11,388 nucleotides of DNA from DASWJZ01 sp050728815 (lineage in GTDB: Bacteria > Pseudomonadota > Alphaproteobacteria > Rhizobiales > Afifellaceae), in assembly GCA_050728815.1 (NCBI GenBank), contig JBOHKB010000256.1, forward strand, positions 1 to 11,388, given 5' to 3'. The notes beneath the pieces are model-generated. The model saw only the letters and a list, made by a program, of their open reading frames with translations, had not been told where the DNA came from and searched no databases. Numbering within the stretch: the stretch's first letter is position 1; every line of letters starts with the position of its first letter. Below, in pieces: positions 1 to 7,760 of this stretch. The position numbers were made by a program, and so were the translations under genes.

Positions 1-942
1 ATCAAGACCCACAAGATCCCCGAGATCGGGAAGTTGCAGATGGCCGCGGGCGCCATCGGCATCACCTGCCAGAAACTCGGCGAGGCGAGAGTGCTCATCG
101 AAGCGGGCGTGGCCGACGACATCCTCCTCACCTTCAACATCGTCGGCAAATCGAAGACCGATCGCTTGATGGAGCTTTCTTCGCGGGTGAAACGGCTTGC
201 GGTGGTCGCCGACAACGACACCGTCGTCCGCGGCCTGTCCGAAGCCGGCGTTCGTCACGGCCGCGATGTGCCGATCCTGATCGAGTGCGACACCGGCTTC
301 GGACGGAATGGCGTCCAGTCGCCGGAGGCGGCGCGCGGGCTCGCGCACATCGCGACAAACCTTCCGCGCATCCGCTTCGAAGGGCTGATGACCTTCCCGA
401 ACAAGGCGCCCGGCACCGCCGCCTTCATAGCGCGCGCCCTGGAGCTGCTTGCCGCCGACGGCATCCCCGTCCCTGTCGTCTCCGGCGGCGGCACGCCCGC
501 GCTGAAAACGCTCGGCGAGTTCCCGATGATGACGGAGCACCGCGCCGGCACTTACGTCTACAACGACGTGATGATGGTCTCGGCCGGCGCCGCCACCTGG
601 GACGACTGCGCCATGCACGTCCGCGCCACAGTGGTGAGCCGCCCGACGGAAGACCGCGCCATCATCGACGCCGGCTCCAAGGTGCTGACGCGCGAGCAGT
701 ACTACGTGACCGACTTCGGGCGCGTGGTGGAGTACCCGGACGCAGTGGTCGCGAACGTCTCCGAGGAGCATGGCATGGTGGACCTGTCGCGCTCCGAGAA
801 GAAACCGAAGATCGGCGAGACAATCAGCGTGATCCCGAACCATTGCTGCGTCGTCTCCAACATGGTGGACGAGGTTTTTGGCGTCCGCGGCGGCGTGGTG
901 GAGACTGCATGGCCGGTCGCCGCGCGCGGCAAGGTGCGGTAG
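1..942 (+). CDS. D-threonine aldolase / D-serine dehydratase-like PLP enzyme (5' end outside window)
   Basis: Fold-type III (alanine racemase N-terminal-like) PLP enzyme of the DSD1/D-threonine aldolase group, which cleaves D-3-hydroxy amino acids or deaminates D-serine in the cytoplasm. The frame is open from the first base, and 313 residues are visible. The family's PLP-lysine motif KTHK lies at residues 2-5 (lysine codon 4-6), so roughly the first 50-60 residues are missing. Further family marks are AAGAIGITCQKLGEA, ECDTGFGRNG, SGGGTPA, GTYVYND, DAGSKVLT and SEEHG. The metal-binding His-x-Cys near the C-terminus is present as NHCC (His281, Cys283), as in metal-dependent members. The stop lies 13 nt before the DMT permease start, so the two are probably co-transcribed. 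Family assignment is firm. Whether the substrate is D-threonine, D-serine or another hydroxy amino acid cannot be read from sequence; Cys rather than Asp as second metal ligand leans slightly towards the D-serine dehydratase branch. Confidence 0.88.
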   Translation: MKTHKIPEIGKLQMAAGAIGITCQKLGEARVLIEAGVADDILLTFNIVGKSKTDRLMELSSRVKRLAVVADNDTVVRGLSEAGVRHGRDVPILIECDTGFGRNGVQSPEAARGLAHIATNLPRIRFEGLMTFPNKAPGTAAFIARALELLAADGIPVPVVSGGGTPALKTLGEFPMMTEHRAGTYVYNDVMMVSAGAATWDDCAMHVRATVVSRPTEDRAIIDAGSKVLTREQYYVTDFGRVVEYPDAVVANVSEEHGMVDLSRSEKKPKIGETISVIPNHCCVVSNMVDEVFGVRGGVVETAWPVAARGKVR

Positions 943-955
943 CGATCGCCACCCG

Positions 956-1930
956 ATGCAGTTACGCCGCCGCTCCCCGGGGCCCCATCGCATCCCGCCG
1001 ATCGAGGACCGGAGGCTCTTCGCCATCGGCCTCGTGCTCGCGTCGCTGATCCTTTTCACATGCATCGACACGGCTGCGAAATGGCTGGTGACGCACGGCC
1101 TGCCCACCGCGGAAGTGGTGCTCGTGCGCTACGCGGTGCACTTCGCCCTGGTCGCCGGCTTGATGCTGCCGCGCTATGGGCCGGTGCTCCTCCGCTCGGC
1201 GAGCCTCAAGCTGGAGTTCCTGCGCGGACTGGTGCTGCTCGTCTCGACCGTCGCCAATTTCATCGCGATCCGTTACCTGCCGCTGACCGTGACCGGCTCG
1301 ATCCTGTTCTCCGTACCGCTCATCGTCTGTGCGCTCTCGGTGCCGATCCTCGGCGAGCACGTCGGCTGGCGGCGCTGGGCCGCGATCCTGGTGGGCTTTG
1401 TCGGCGTGCTGGTGATCGTCAGGCCAGGCTCGGAGGCCTTCAGCGTCTACGTCCTGTTCGCGCTCGTCTCCACCACCTGCTACGCACTCTACAACATCCT
1501 GAGCCGCATGCTCGCGGGCGTCGACGCCGTCTCGACGCAACAGTTCTACACGGCGCTGATCGCGACGCTCGGCGTTGCGCCTTTCGCCTTCGGGGAATGG
1601 GTGTGGCCGCAGGAGCTGTCGTCGTGGATCGCCTTCGCCACGATCGGCGTCTCGGGCGCGCTCGGCCACCAGATCTACACGATCGCGCATCGCTTTGCGC
1701 CCGCCTCGACGCTCGCGCCTTTCATCTACACGCAGATCATCTATCTGAGCGCCGCGAGCTGGCTGGTGTTCGGAGAGCCGCCCGACATCTGGATTCTCCT
1801 GGGCGCGCCGATCGTCGTCGGGAGCGGCCTTTACATCTGGCTGCGCGAGCGCCAGCTCGCTGCGACCCGTCAGTCTGCCGCGGACGGCGGCAAAGCCTCA
1901 CCGACGAGCCAGGCGGCGCCGCGCCGGTAG
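956..1930 (+). CDS. EamA-family DMT superfamily permease
   Basis: Inner-membrane transporter of the drug/metabolite superfamily, 324 residues, close to the family's usual 280-310 plus a tail. About ten hydrophobic segments run from residue 21 to 295 in two EamA repeats. Each repeat ends with the typical Gly-Glu helix: LGEHVGWRRWAAILVGFVGV (132-151) and VFGEPPDIWILLGAPIVVGS (271-290). The ATG at 956 is preferred over one at 878, because that would overlap the upstream enzyme by 65 nt and add a non-membrane Arg-rich stretch. No good Shine-Dalgarno is visible, so translation may be coupled to the upstream stop 13 nt away. The hydrophilic tail (residues 297-324) is encoded largely in a 61-nt stretch overlapping the convergent SnoaL-like gene. 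Members export or import amino acids and metabolites. Pairing with a D-amino-acid enzyme suggests an amino-acid-type substrate, but that is inference. Confidence 0.87.
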   Translation: MQLRRRSPGPHRIPPIEDRRLFAIGLVLASLILFTCIDTAAKWLVTHGLPTAEVVLVRYAVHFALVAGLMLPRYGPVLLRSASLKLEFLRGLVLLVSTVANFIAIRYLPLTVTGSILFSVPLIVCALSVPILGEHVGWRRWAAILVGFVGVLVIVRPGSEAFSVYVLFALVSTTCYALYNILSRMLAGVDAVSTQQFYTALIATLGVAPFAFGEWVWPQELSSWIAFATIGVSGALGHQIYTIAHRFAPASTLAPFIYTQIIYLSAASWLVFGEPPDIWILLGAPIVVGSGLYIWLRERQLAATRQSAADGGKASPTSQAAPRR

Positions 1931-2487
1931 AGCGCCTCGACCGCCGCGCCCTTCAGACCCGGCATGTCCGGCTTCACTTTGAAGCCGAGCGCCGTCTGCA
2001 GGTAGGCGAGGTGACAGTAGCCTTCCGGAAAACGCGCGAGGAGATCGGGATCGAGCGCGACGCGGGCGCTCGGGTCGACCGGGTCGAGCCGGTCCTTCTC
2101 GTAGATCGGCTGTCGTAGCACGATGCCCCAGCGCCCTGCGCGCCTCTCCATGAAATCGCAGAAGCGCCCGGTGCAGACCACATCCGAGATCACGCCGTGG
2201 ACGGGTGCGCGCTGCGAGATCGTCATCTTTGTCTGCGAGAAGGCGCGGTCGCCGTTGAGGTCGATCGACATGCCGCCGAGGAAGTGGAGAATACTGACGC
2301 CCTTCTCAAAACCCTCGCGGCTGACGCGGATGAACTCGTCCGCCGGCCCTTGGAACCAGGTCGCCATCATCCAGCCGTCCTCGTGCCAGACGGTGCGGAA
2401 GCGGTCCCAATCGCCTGCGTCGCGCCAGACGATCCAGTTTTCGATGAGGTCGCGGATCGCGAGGCGGTCGAGGCGATCGTCGGTCAC
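1870..2487 (-). CDS. SnoaL-like / NTF2-like family protein (SnoaL_4 type)
   Basis: Protein of 205 residues with an NTF2-like cone fold. The N-terminal part matches the SnoaL_4 pattern: helix LAIRDLIENWIVWRDAGDWD (9-28), then the FRTVWHEDGWM strand region (30-40), and the closing segment WGIVLRQPIYEKDRLDPVDP (120-139), typical of this group. The C-terminal 65 residues carry PEGYCHLAYLQ (154-164), an extension common in hypothetical members. The fold serves small-molecule isomerases, hydratases and ring-hydroxylation subunits, so the reaction is unknown. The start is GTG at 2487: it overlaps the TGA of the hydrolase as GTGA, and a GAGG lies upstream on the minus strand. The frame stays open well upstream, but that part is the shadow of the hydrolase. 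The 3' end overlaps the DMT permease gene tail to tail by 61 nt. It is probably translated with the hydrolase and acts on the same substrate family. Confidence 0.8.
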   Translation of the reverse strand: MTDDRLDRLAIRDLIENWIVWRDAGDWDRFRTVWHEDGWMMATWFQGPADEFIRVSREGFEKGVSILHFLGGMSIDLNGDRAFSQTKMTISQRAPVHGVISDVVCTGRFCDFMERRAGRWGIVLRQPIYEKDRLDPVDPSARVALDPDLLARFPEGYCHLAYLQTALGFKVKPDMPGLKGAAVEALYRRGAAWLVGEALPPSAAD

Positions 2488-3440
2488 GCCGTCGCCTCGG
2501 TTTGACGGAGCCTTTCCGCGAAAAAGCCGGCGATGCGCTGAATGCCGACGCGCGCTGCGTTGAGCCGCTTGCCCATGCGCAGGAATCCGTGCGTGACGCC
2601 GGGGAAGAAGTCGAAGCGGTGGGAGACGCCCGCCGCCGCCAGCCGGCGGCTGAGCTGTAGCGTGTCGTCTAGAAGCGGATCGAGCCCGGCGGCGCTGAGA
2701 TAGAGCGGCGGCAGACCCGCGAGATCGGCGGCGAGCGGCGCGGCGAGCGGGTCCGGGTTCTTCGCTGCGCCGCCGAGGAAATTGCCCCAAAGCCAGCGGA
2801 GCCCCTCGGTCGTGAGCGGCAGAGAGCCGTCGCCGTGCCGTTTCTGGCTCTCGGTATCGAAGTCGGGCGCGTAGCAGCCGTAGATGAGCGCCGCGGCGGA
2901 GACCGCTGCCTCGCCCGTGTCGCGCAGCGAGATCAGCGCGGAGAGCACGAGGTTCGCGCCGGAGGAATCGCCAGCGGCGCCGATCGCGTGCGGATCGACG
3001 AGTCGCGAGAGCCCGCCGCTCCGCACGAAGCGGATCGCGCTGACAACGTCATCGTTCGGCGCCGGGAACGGATGCTCCGGCGCGAGACGGTAGTCGACGG
3101 CGAGCACCGCGCATCCGGACTGCCGCGTCAGGTGTCGGCAAAGGCCGTCATGAGAATCGAGCGAGCCAAAGGTCCAGCCGCCGCCATGCGCGAACACGAC
3201 GACCGGGAAGGGCGGCGAGCCGACCGGCTGGTAGAGCCGTGCGGGCACGCGGGAACCGTCGCCGGGTATTGAAAGGTCAGCGACCGAGCCGACCTGGGTC
3301 CGCGGCTCGTTCCAGGGGGCATGCGAGCGCTCGAAGCCAGCGCGTGCTTCGGCGATCGGCAGGCTGCGGGGGTCGGGCGCAGGATTCGCGCGTATCTCGT
3401 CGAGGATCTCCTGCATCTCCGGATCGATGATGACGCTCAA
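2484..3440 (-). CDS. alpha/beta hydrolase, hormone-sensitive lipase (HSL) family esterase
   Basis: Cytoplasmic carboxylesterase of the HSL (bacterial type IV) family, 318 residues, a normal length. The oxyanion-hole motif HGGG is at 85-88, the family signature DYRLAPEHPFPA at 116-127, and the nucleophile elbow GDSSG at 157-161 (Ser159). The acid is Asp254 in GLDP and the base His284 in GVTHGF, so the triad is complete. These enzymes hydrolyse short acyl esters; the natural substrate is not identifiable. The start is TTG at 3440, supported by a strong GGGGAG on the minus strand 6 nt upstream and by the lack of any ATG or GTG nearby upstream; the next ATG is residue 9. Its stop overlaps the GTG of the downstream SnoaL-like gene by 4 nt, so the pair forms a two-gene operon. 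It is divergent from the MetE-like gene across 188 nt. Confidence 0.92.
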   Translation of the reverse strand: MSVIIDPEMQEILDEIRANPAPDPRSLPIAEARAGFERSHAPWNEPRTQVGSVADLSIPGDGSRVPARLYQPVGSPPFPVVVFAHGGGWTFGSLDSHDGLCRHLTRQSGCAVLAVDYRLAPEHPFPAPNDDVVSAIRFVRSGGLSRLVDPHAIGAAGDSSGANLVLSALISLRDTGEAAVSAAALIYGCYAPDFDTESQKRHGDGSLPLTTEGLRWLWGNFLGGAAKNPDPLAAPLAADLAGLPPLYLSAAGLDPLLDDTLQLSRRLAAAGVSHRFDFFPGVTHGFLRMGKRLNAARVGIQRIAGFFAERLRQTEATA

Positions 3441-3628
3441 TGCAGGCTCCCCGCTCCGATAGCTTCGCCTGTCGCTAGCACATCCGTGCGGAGTTGCCGA
3501 CTGACCGCAGACGTTTATGACATCAAGCGGGCGGCAATTTCATAACCGTCACACCGGGTTGGGACAGACGGATTCGACCGCCGCCGACAGTGTCCGCCAT
3601 GTCGCGTTCAACCGAGTGATGGAAAAGG
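3441..3628. promoter_or_regulatory. Divergent intergenic region between hydrolase and MetE-like genes
   Basis: These 188 nt separate two divergent genes and must hold promoters for both. For the plus strand a weak sigma70-like pair is visible: TTGCCG (3494-3499), 16 nt, TATGAC (3516-3521). This would give a leader of about 100 nt. I see no convincing minus-strand pair. A GGAAAAGG run (3621-3628) directly before the ATG at 3629 is the only ribosome-binding candidate for the MetE-like gene. I do not recognise a SAM, SAH or cobalamin riboswitch here, although a methyltransferase gene would make one plausible. The promoter pair itself is low confidence. Confidence 0.35.
3447..3452 (-). promoter_or_regulatory. 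Shine-Dalgarno site for the HSL hydrolase (decides TTG start)
   Basis: On the minus strand this reads GGGGAG, 6 nt before the TTG at 3440. The spacing and strength support the rare TTG start over the internal ATG at residue 9, whose use would remove only a short N-terminal helix. Confidence 0.6.
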
Positions 3629-4735
3629 ATGCCGAGCAACGGGCCGCCGTTCCGCGCCGACCATGTGGGAAGCCTGCTCCGCTCCGCCGCGCTGAAGGAC
3701 GCGCGCTCGAAACGCGAAGCGGGAACCGTTGGGGCGGATGAGTTCAAGCGGATCGAAGACCGCGAGGTCGAACGCGTCGTCAAGAAGCAGGAGGACATCG
3801 GCCTCAAGGTCGTGACGGACGGAGAAGTCCGCCGCGCTGTATGGAACATCGACTTTCTCAAGCACCTCGCCGGATTCGAAGCCTGTGTCGCCGAGCGCGG
3901 GGTGCAGTTCAAAGGCATGGAATCGACGCGGCGTGCGTTCCGGCTCGTCGGCAAGATCGGCTTTTCGGGCCATCCGACGCTCGACCACTTCCACTTCCTG
4001 AAGGCGCACACGCGGGTCACGCCGAAGATGACGATCCCCTCGCCGGCGATCGCGCATTTCCGCGGCAACCGCGACGAAATCCGAAGAATCTATCCCGACC
4101 GCGACGAATATTTCGCGGACTTCGCCGCGGCCTACCGGAAAGCCCTCCGCGCCTTCTACGACGCCGGCTGCCGCTATCTGCAGCTCGACGACACGACGTG
4201 GGCGCATCTCTGCGACCGCGAGCAACGCGAGCTCGCGCGCTCCCTTGGCGACGACCCCGACGAGCTCCCGGCGATTTACGCGAAAACGATCAACGCCATT
4301 CTCGCCGTCAAACCGGCGGACATGACGATCGCCACGCATATCTGCCGCGGCAATTTCCGCTCCACCTGGGTATCGCAGGGCGGCTACGAGCCGGTGGCGG
4401 AAACGCTTCTCGCCGGCATCGACTACGACGGATACTTCCTCGAATACGACAGCGACCGCGCCGGAGGATTCGAGCCGCTGCGCTTCCTGCCGAAGGGCAG
4501 CAAGAAGGTGGTGCTCGGGCTGATCACCTCGAAATTCGGCACGCTCGAAGACAAGGACGCGGTGAAGCGCCGGATCGACGAGGCCACGTGCTACGTCGAT
4601 CTCGACCGGCTGTGCCTCTCGCCGCAATGCGGCTTCGCCTCGACCGAGGAAGGCAACGTGATCGCCGAGGACGAGCAGTGGAAGAAACTCCGGCTCTGCG
4701 TCGAGATCGCCGAAGAAGTCTGGGGCACGGCGTAG
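3629..4735 (+). CDS. MetE-like cobalamin-independent methyltransferase, catalytic half only
   Basis: Protein of 368 residues related to the C-terminal catalytic barrel of methionine synthase MetE (COG0620). Full MetE is about 750 residues with two barrels; here only one is present. N-terminal marks are FRADHVGSLLR (8-18) and VVTDGEVRR (61-69). The barrel contains YLQLDD (183-188), and the zinc ligands of MetE are all kept: His237 and Cys239 in THICRGN, Glu272 in FLEYD, and Cys334 in SPQCGF. It is therefore probably an active zinc thiolate methyltransferase, but the methyl donor is unlikely to be the folate polyglutamate that needs the missing barrel. The ATG at 3629 is the only start, as an in-frame TGA lies at 3617-3619. 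The stop is 24 nt from the convergent ABC ATPase stop, with no clear terminator between. Calling it metE would be wrong; the substrate is unknown. Confidence 0.88.
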   Translation: MPSNGPPFRADHVGSLLRSAALKDARSKREAGTVGADEFKRIEDREVERVVKKQEDIGLKVVTDGEVRRAVWNIDFLKHLAGFEACVAERGVQFKGMESTRRAFRLVGKIGFSGHPTLDHFHFLKAHTRVTPKMTIPSPAIAHFRGNRDEIRRIYPDRDEYFADFAAAYRKALRAFYDAGCRYLQLDDTTWAHLCDREQRELARSLGDDPDELPAIYAKTINAILAVKPADMTIATHICRGNFRSTWVSQGGYEPVAETLLAGIDYDGYFLEYDSDRAGGFEPLRFLPKGSKKVVLGLITSKFGTLEDKDAVKRRIDEATCYVDLDRLCLSPQCGFASTEEGNVIAEDEQWKKLRLCVEIAEEVWGTA

Positions 4736-4759
4736 TCGCCGACGTCGCAGCCGCAGCCG

Positions 4760-5905
4760 TCACCCACCGTCGCGCGCGACCATCACCGAGCGGCTGCCGA
4801 GGAAATCGACCGTGACCTCCGCCCCGGGCTCGAACGCTGCCTCCGACGCCTCTCCTTCGGATGTCATGCGCGCCACCACCACCTGCTCACCGGCCATCAC
4901 CTCGTATTCGGTGCCACGCCCAAGCCTCGCCACCCGCCGCACCTTGCCGCGAAGCGGGCGCGCGCCTTCGCGCATCGCGCCGGCGGGTTTGAGCTTGAGC
5001 TGGTCGCTCCGCGCCGCCACCAGCACGTCGCCTCCAGCCGGCGTCGCGCCCCCTCCCCCGACCTCGAACTCCTCGCCCGAGGGAAGAGCGATCCGCGCCC
5101 GTGTTCCGTTCGTCCCCAGCAGACGCCCGGCGACGAAATTGTCGTAGCCGACGAACTCCGCGACAAAGCGGGTGCGTGGGCGATCGAAAATCTCCGTCGA
5201 GGTTCCCTCCTGGACGATCCGCCCGTGGTGCATCAGCGCGATCGTATCGGCGAGCGCCGAGGCTTCCTCCTGGTCGTGGGTGACGAGCACGGTGGTGGTG
5301 CCGAGGCGCTCATGCAGGTGGCGAAGCTCGCGCCTGAGCTGGGCGCGGAGCGTGGCGTCGAGGTTCGAGAGCGGCTCGTCGAGGAGAAGCACCGGCGGCT
5401 CGGAGACGAGCGCGCGGGCGAGCGCCACGCGCTGCTGCTGCCCGCCGGAGAGCTGGCTCGGCCGCCGGTCGAGCACGTCCGGCAGCCCGACCATGCGCAT
5501 CACCTGCATGATCCGCTGATGCTGCTCGGCGCGCGGCACGCCCTGGTGCCGGAGCGGATAGGCGATGTGGCGCTCGACGTTCATGTGCGGCCAGAGCGCG
5601 TAGCTCTGAAAGACCATGCCGAGCCGCCGCTTGTTGGGCGGAACGAAGACCCCCTCGCCGATGTCGACCATGGCGCGGTCACCGATCGCGATGCGGCCCT
5701 GGTCGGGCCGCTCCAGCCCGGCGATGCAGCGCAGCAGCGTGGTCTTGCCGCAGCCGCTCGGCCCGAGCAGGCAGACGAAATGGCCAGGCCTCACGTCGAT
5801 GTCGATGTCGTGCAGCACCGGCGTCGCGCCGAAGCTCTTCGCGACATGACGAATGGAAATGCCGGCGGGACCCCCTGCCCTGCCTTGATCAGCGGGCGGC
5901 GGCAT
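4760..5905 (-). CDS. ABC transporter ATP-binding protein (FbpC/PotA-like, with TOBE domain)
   Basis: Cytoplasmic ATPase of an importer, 381 residues, a normal length for the ferric/spermidine/putrescine class. It has Walker A GPSGCGKT (48-55), Q-loop Gln100 in VFQSYALWPHM, signature LSGGQQQR (152-159), Walker B VLLLDEP (172-178), D-loop SNLD (180-183) and H-loop His210. The VGYDNFVAG segment (252-260) opens a C-terminal TOBE-like regulatory region running to about 376. All catalytic residues are intact. The ATG at 5905 has a strong GGGAGG 5 nt upstream and overlaps the 3' end of the permease by 17 nt, so translation is probably coupled. The matching binding protein is divergent at 7952. Annotation pipelines may name it after iron or polyamine, but the ATPase does not define the substrate. 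Confidence 0.95.
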   Translation of the reverse strand: MPPPADQGRAGGPAGISIRHVAKSFGATPVLHDIDIDVRPGHFVCLLGPSGCGKTTLLRCIAGLERPDQGRIAIGDRAMVDIGEGVFVPPNKRRLGMVFQSYALWPHMNVERHIAYPLRHQGVPRAEQHQRIMQVMRMVGLPDVLDRRPSQLSGGQQQRVALARALVSEPPVLLLDEPLSNLDATLRAQLRRELRHLHERLGTTTVLVTHDQEEASALADTIALMHHGRIVQEGTSTEIFDRPRTRFVAEFVGYDNFVAGRLLGTNGTRARIALPSGEEFEVGGGGATPAGGDVLVAARSDQLKLKPAGAMREGARPLRGKVRRVARLGRGTEYEVMAGEQVVVARMTSEGEASEAAFEPGAEVTVDFLGSRSVMVARDGG

Positions 5906-7706
5906 GGAGCCCTCCCGCCACGTGCGGGACTGTCAGCCTGAACTTGCGCAGGAACGCGCGCCTCGCCAGCCAGCCGACCAGCACCACCGTGCCCACCGCG
6001 ATCAATACCGAGACGAGATAGGTGATGAACAGAGCGGCGGCCTGGGTCACCTGCCCGTAGTTGAAGAGATAGAACGCCATCGTCGCGATAGTGTGAGCTT
6101 TGATCGACTGGAAGAGAAGCGGAATGTCCAGCGTGCCGGAGATGCCGAGGCCGACGATCAGCCAGGCGGCGAGCAGGCTCGGCGCGCAGAGCGGCACGGT
6201 GATCCGCACGATGGCCGAGACGCTGTTTGCGCCGCAGGTGCGCGCCGCTTCCTCCACTTCCGGACCCACCTGCGCGACGATCCCCTCGACGGTGCGCGTG
6301 GCGACTGGGATCGAGCCGACGATCAGCGCGAAGAGCATGAGCCACGGCGTGCCGTAGAGGCGGGCCATGAACGGCGTGTTCAAATAGGCCCAGAGGAGCG
6401 CGAGGCTGAGCACGATGCCTGGCGCGAACACCGGAACCCATGAGCCGAGGCGCGCCAGGCGGGCAATGAAGGTGCCGGGCCGCCGCTGCATCAGCAAAGC
6501 GAGGCCGAAAGCAGAGGCGACCGCGATGAATCCGCCGCTGATCGCGATCAGGAACGTCACCACCATGATCCAGGAAATGTTTTCGCCGAACGCGAAGCGG
6601 TAATTATCGAGCGTGTAGGTGCCGTAGAGCCCGAAGAAGGGCTGGAACGAGCCAAGCACGATCTGCACCAGCGGCAGCACTATCGCCACCGCGATGAAGA
6701 GCACGATCGAAGCGTCGACGAAATAGCTCCAGCGGCCGATCGGCACGGGGTTCGCCGGGATCGCCTTGCCGCCGATGGTGGTGAAATCCCTCCCCTTCAG
6801 GATCGCCGTCTGCACGTAGATCAGCGCGGCGACGATGATGACGACGACCATCGAAAGCGCGCTCGCCGCTGACCAGTTGGCGCGCACGTTCTCGAGCAGA
6901 TAGTCGTTCACGCGGATCGGCAACGTGTGGATGCCGGCGGGGAGCCCGATCACCGCGGGGACGTCGAAGAGCCGAAAATTCTCGACGAAGATGAACATGC
7001 CGGTGGCAAGCAGCGCCGGCGCAAGCGAAGTGGCGGTGATGGTGAAGAAGGCGCGCGGACGCGAGACGCCCGCCATTACCGCCGCGTCCTCCATGTTGCG
7101 GTCGATGCGCGTCGCCGGTCCGTAGAGGAGCAGATAGGCGAAGGCGGTGAGCTTCAGCGCCGTCACGCCGATCAGGCCGGGCCAGCTGTAGACGGTCGCC
7201 CATTCCGGCAGACGCTCGATGCCGATGAACCTGGCGGTGCTGGCCATCAGGCCGCTGTTCGGATTGCCGAGCATTGCCCAGCTCATCGCGTAGAAGAGGC
7301 GCGGCGTGGCGAGGAGCATGATCATCGCCGGCCCGACGATCCAGCGGAGCCGGGTGTCCATGCGAGTCGTGACGACGACGAAGTGGAGCCCGAGGGACAT
7401 GCAGCCGAACGTCGCGACGGTCGAATAGAGCGTCGACGCAAGGACGGCTTTCGGCGTCCACGGGTCTGTGAAAACGCGGGCGAAGCCCGCGAGCGTCCAC
7501 TTGCCTTCGACGCCGAACGGCGTCGTCCTCACCGTGCCGAAGGCGAGCATGACCATCGGCCAGATGAGGAAATAGAGGATGACGATCGCGACAACGACCT
7601 TCCAGAGGTTGTCGCGCAGCCAATGCCGAGTGAGGCTCTGCGTCCGGCTCAAACCCCCACCACGAGCGCCGCGCCGCCGAGCCGGCGGGCGCGCCGTTTC
7701 CTCCAT
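5889..7706 (-). CDS. ABC transporter permease, fused double BPD domain (FbpB type)
   Basis: Inner-membrane permease of 605 residues carrying two binding-protein-dependent transport domains in one chain, as in FbpB/SfuB-type importers. About twelve hydrophobic segments are visible: the first near 36-58, one half spanning about 85-300, and the second about 330-580. Each half has an EAA coupling loop that docks on the ATPase: EDAAVMAGVSRPRAF (206-220) and EEAARTCGANSVSAIVRITV (485-504). The N-terminus is Arg-rich and cytoplasmic. The ATG at 7706 has no visible Shine-Dalgarno. A TTG at residue 19 (codon 7650-7652) follows a G-rich run and is an alternative start that would leave all membrane segments intact. 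The 3' end overlaps the ATPase gene by 17 nt. The gene forms a two-gene minus-strand operon with the ATPase and partners the divergent binding protein. Confidence 0.93.
   Translation of the reverse strand: MEETARPPARRRGARGGGLSRTQSLTRHWLRDNLWKVVVAIVILYFLIWPMVMLAFGTVRTTPFGVEGKWTLAGFARVFTDPWTPKAVLASTLYSTVATFGCMSLGLHFVVVTTRMDTRLRWIVGPAMIMLLATPRLFYAMSWAMLGNPNSGLMASTARFIGIERLPEWATVYSWPGLIGVTALKLTAFAYLLLYGPATRIDRNMEDAAVMAGVSRPRAFFTITATSLAPALLATGMFIFVENFRLFDVPAVIGLPAGIHTLPIRVNDYLLENVRANWSAASALSMVVVIIVAALIYVQTAILKGRDFTTIGGKAIPANPVPIGRWSYFVDASIVLFIAVAIVLPLVQIVLGSFQPFFGLYGTYTLDNYRFAFGENISWIMVVTFLIAISGGFIAVASAFGLALLMQRRPGTFIARLARLGSWVPVFAPGIVLSLALLWAYLNTPFMARLYGTPWLMLFALIVGSIPVATRTVEGIVAQVGPEVEEAARTCGANSVSAIVRITVPLCAPSLLAAWLIVGLGISGTLDIPLLFQSIKAHTIATMAFYLFNYGQVTQAAALFITYLVSVLIAVGTVVLVGWLARRAFLRKFRLTVPHVAGGLHAAAR
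5911..5916 (-). promoter_or_regulatory. Shine-Dalgarno site for the ABC ATPase
   Basis: The minus strand reads GGGAGG, 5 nt before the ATG at 5905. It lies inside the last codons of the permease gene and fixes the ATPase start despite the 17-nt overlap. Confidence 0.65.
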
Positions 7707-7760
7707 CTGGGTGGGGCCGGGCGATGCCGACGGCCCACTGCGTTCGTCTCCCTGCTCACG

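Noticed and set aside
1060..2118. 352-codon plus-strand frame overlapping the DMT permease
   Set aside because: Arg/Ala-rich shadow frame with no membrane segments or motifs. The frame starting at 956 encodes a clear ten-helix transporter.
2488..2790. Upstream extension of the SnoaL-like gene to an ATG at 2790
   Set aside because: The added 101 residues are an Arg-rich shadow of the hydrolase's C-terminal coding region. The GTG at 2487 with its GTGA overlap explains the start.
3441..3628. SAM- or cobalamin-type riboswitch before the methyltransferase gene
   Set aside because: I could not find a convincing set of conserved loops or pairing elements. A covariance-model search would be needed to exclude it.
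3608..4627. Long open frame (339 codons) on the minus strand opposite the MetE-like gene
   Set aside because: Low-complexity Arg/Val/Glu-rich translation without motifs. The plus-strand frame carries the complete zinc site.
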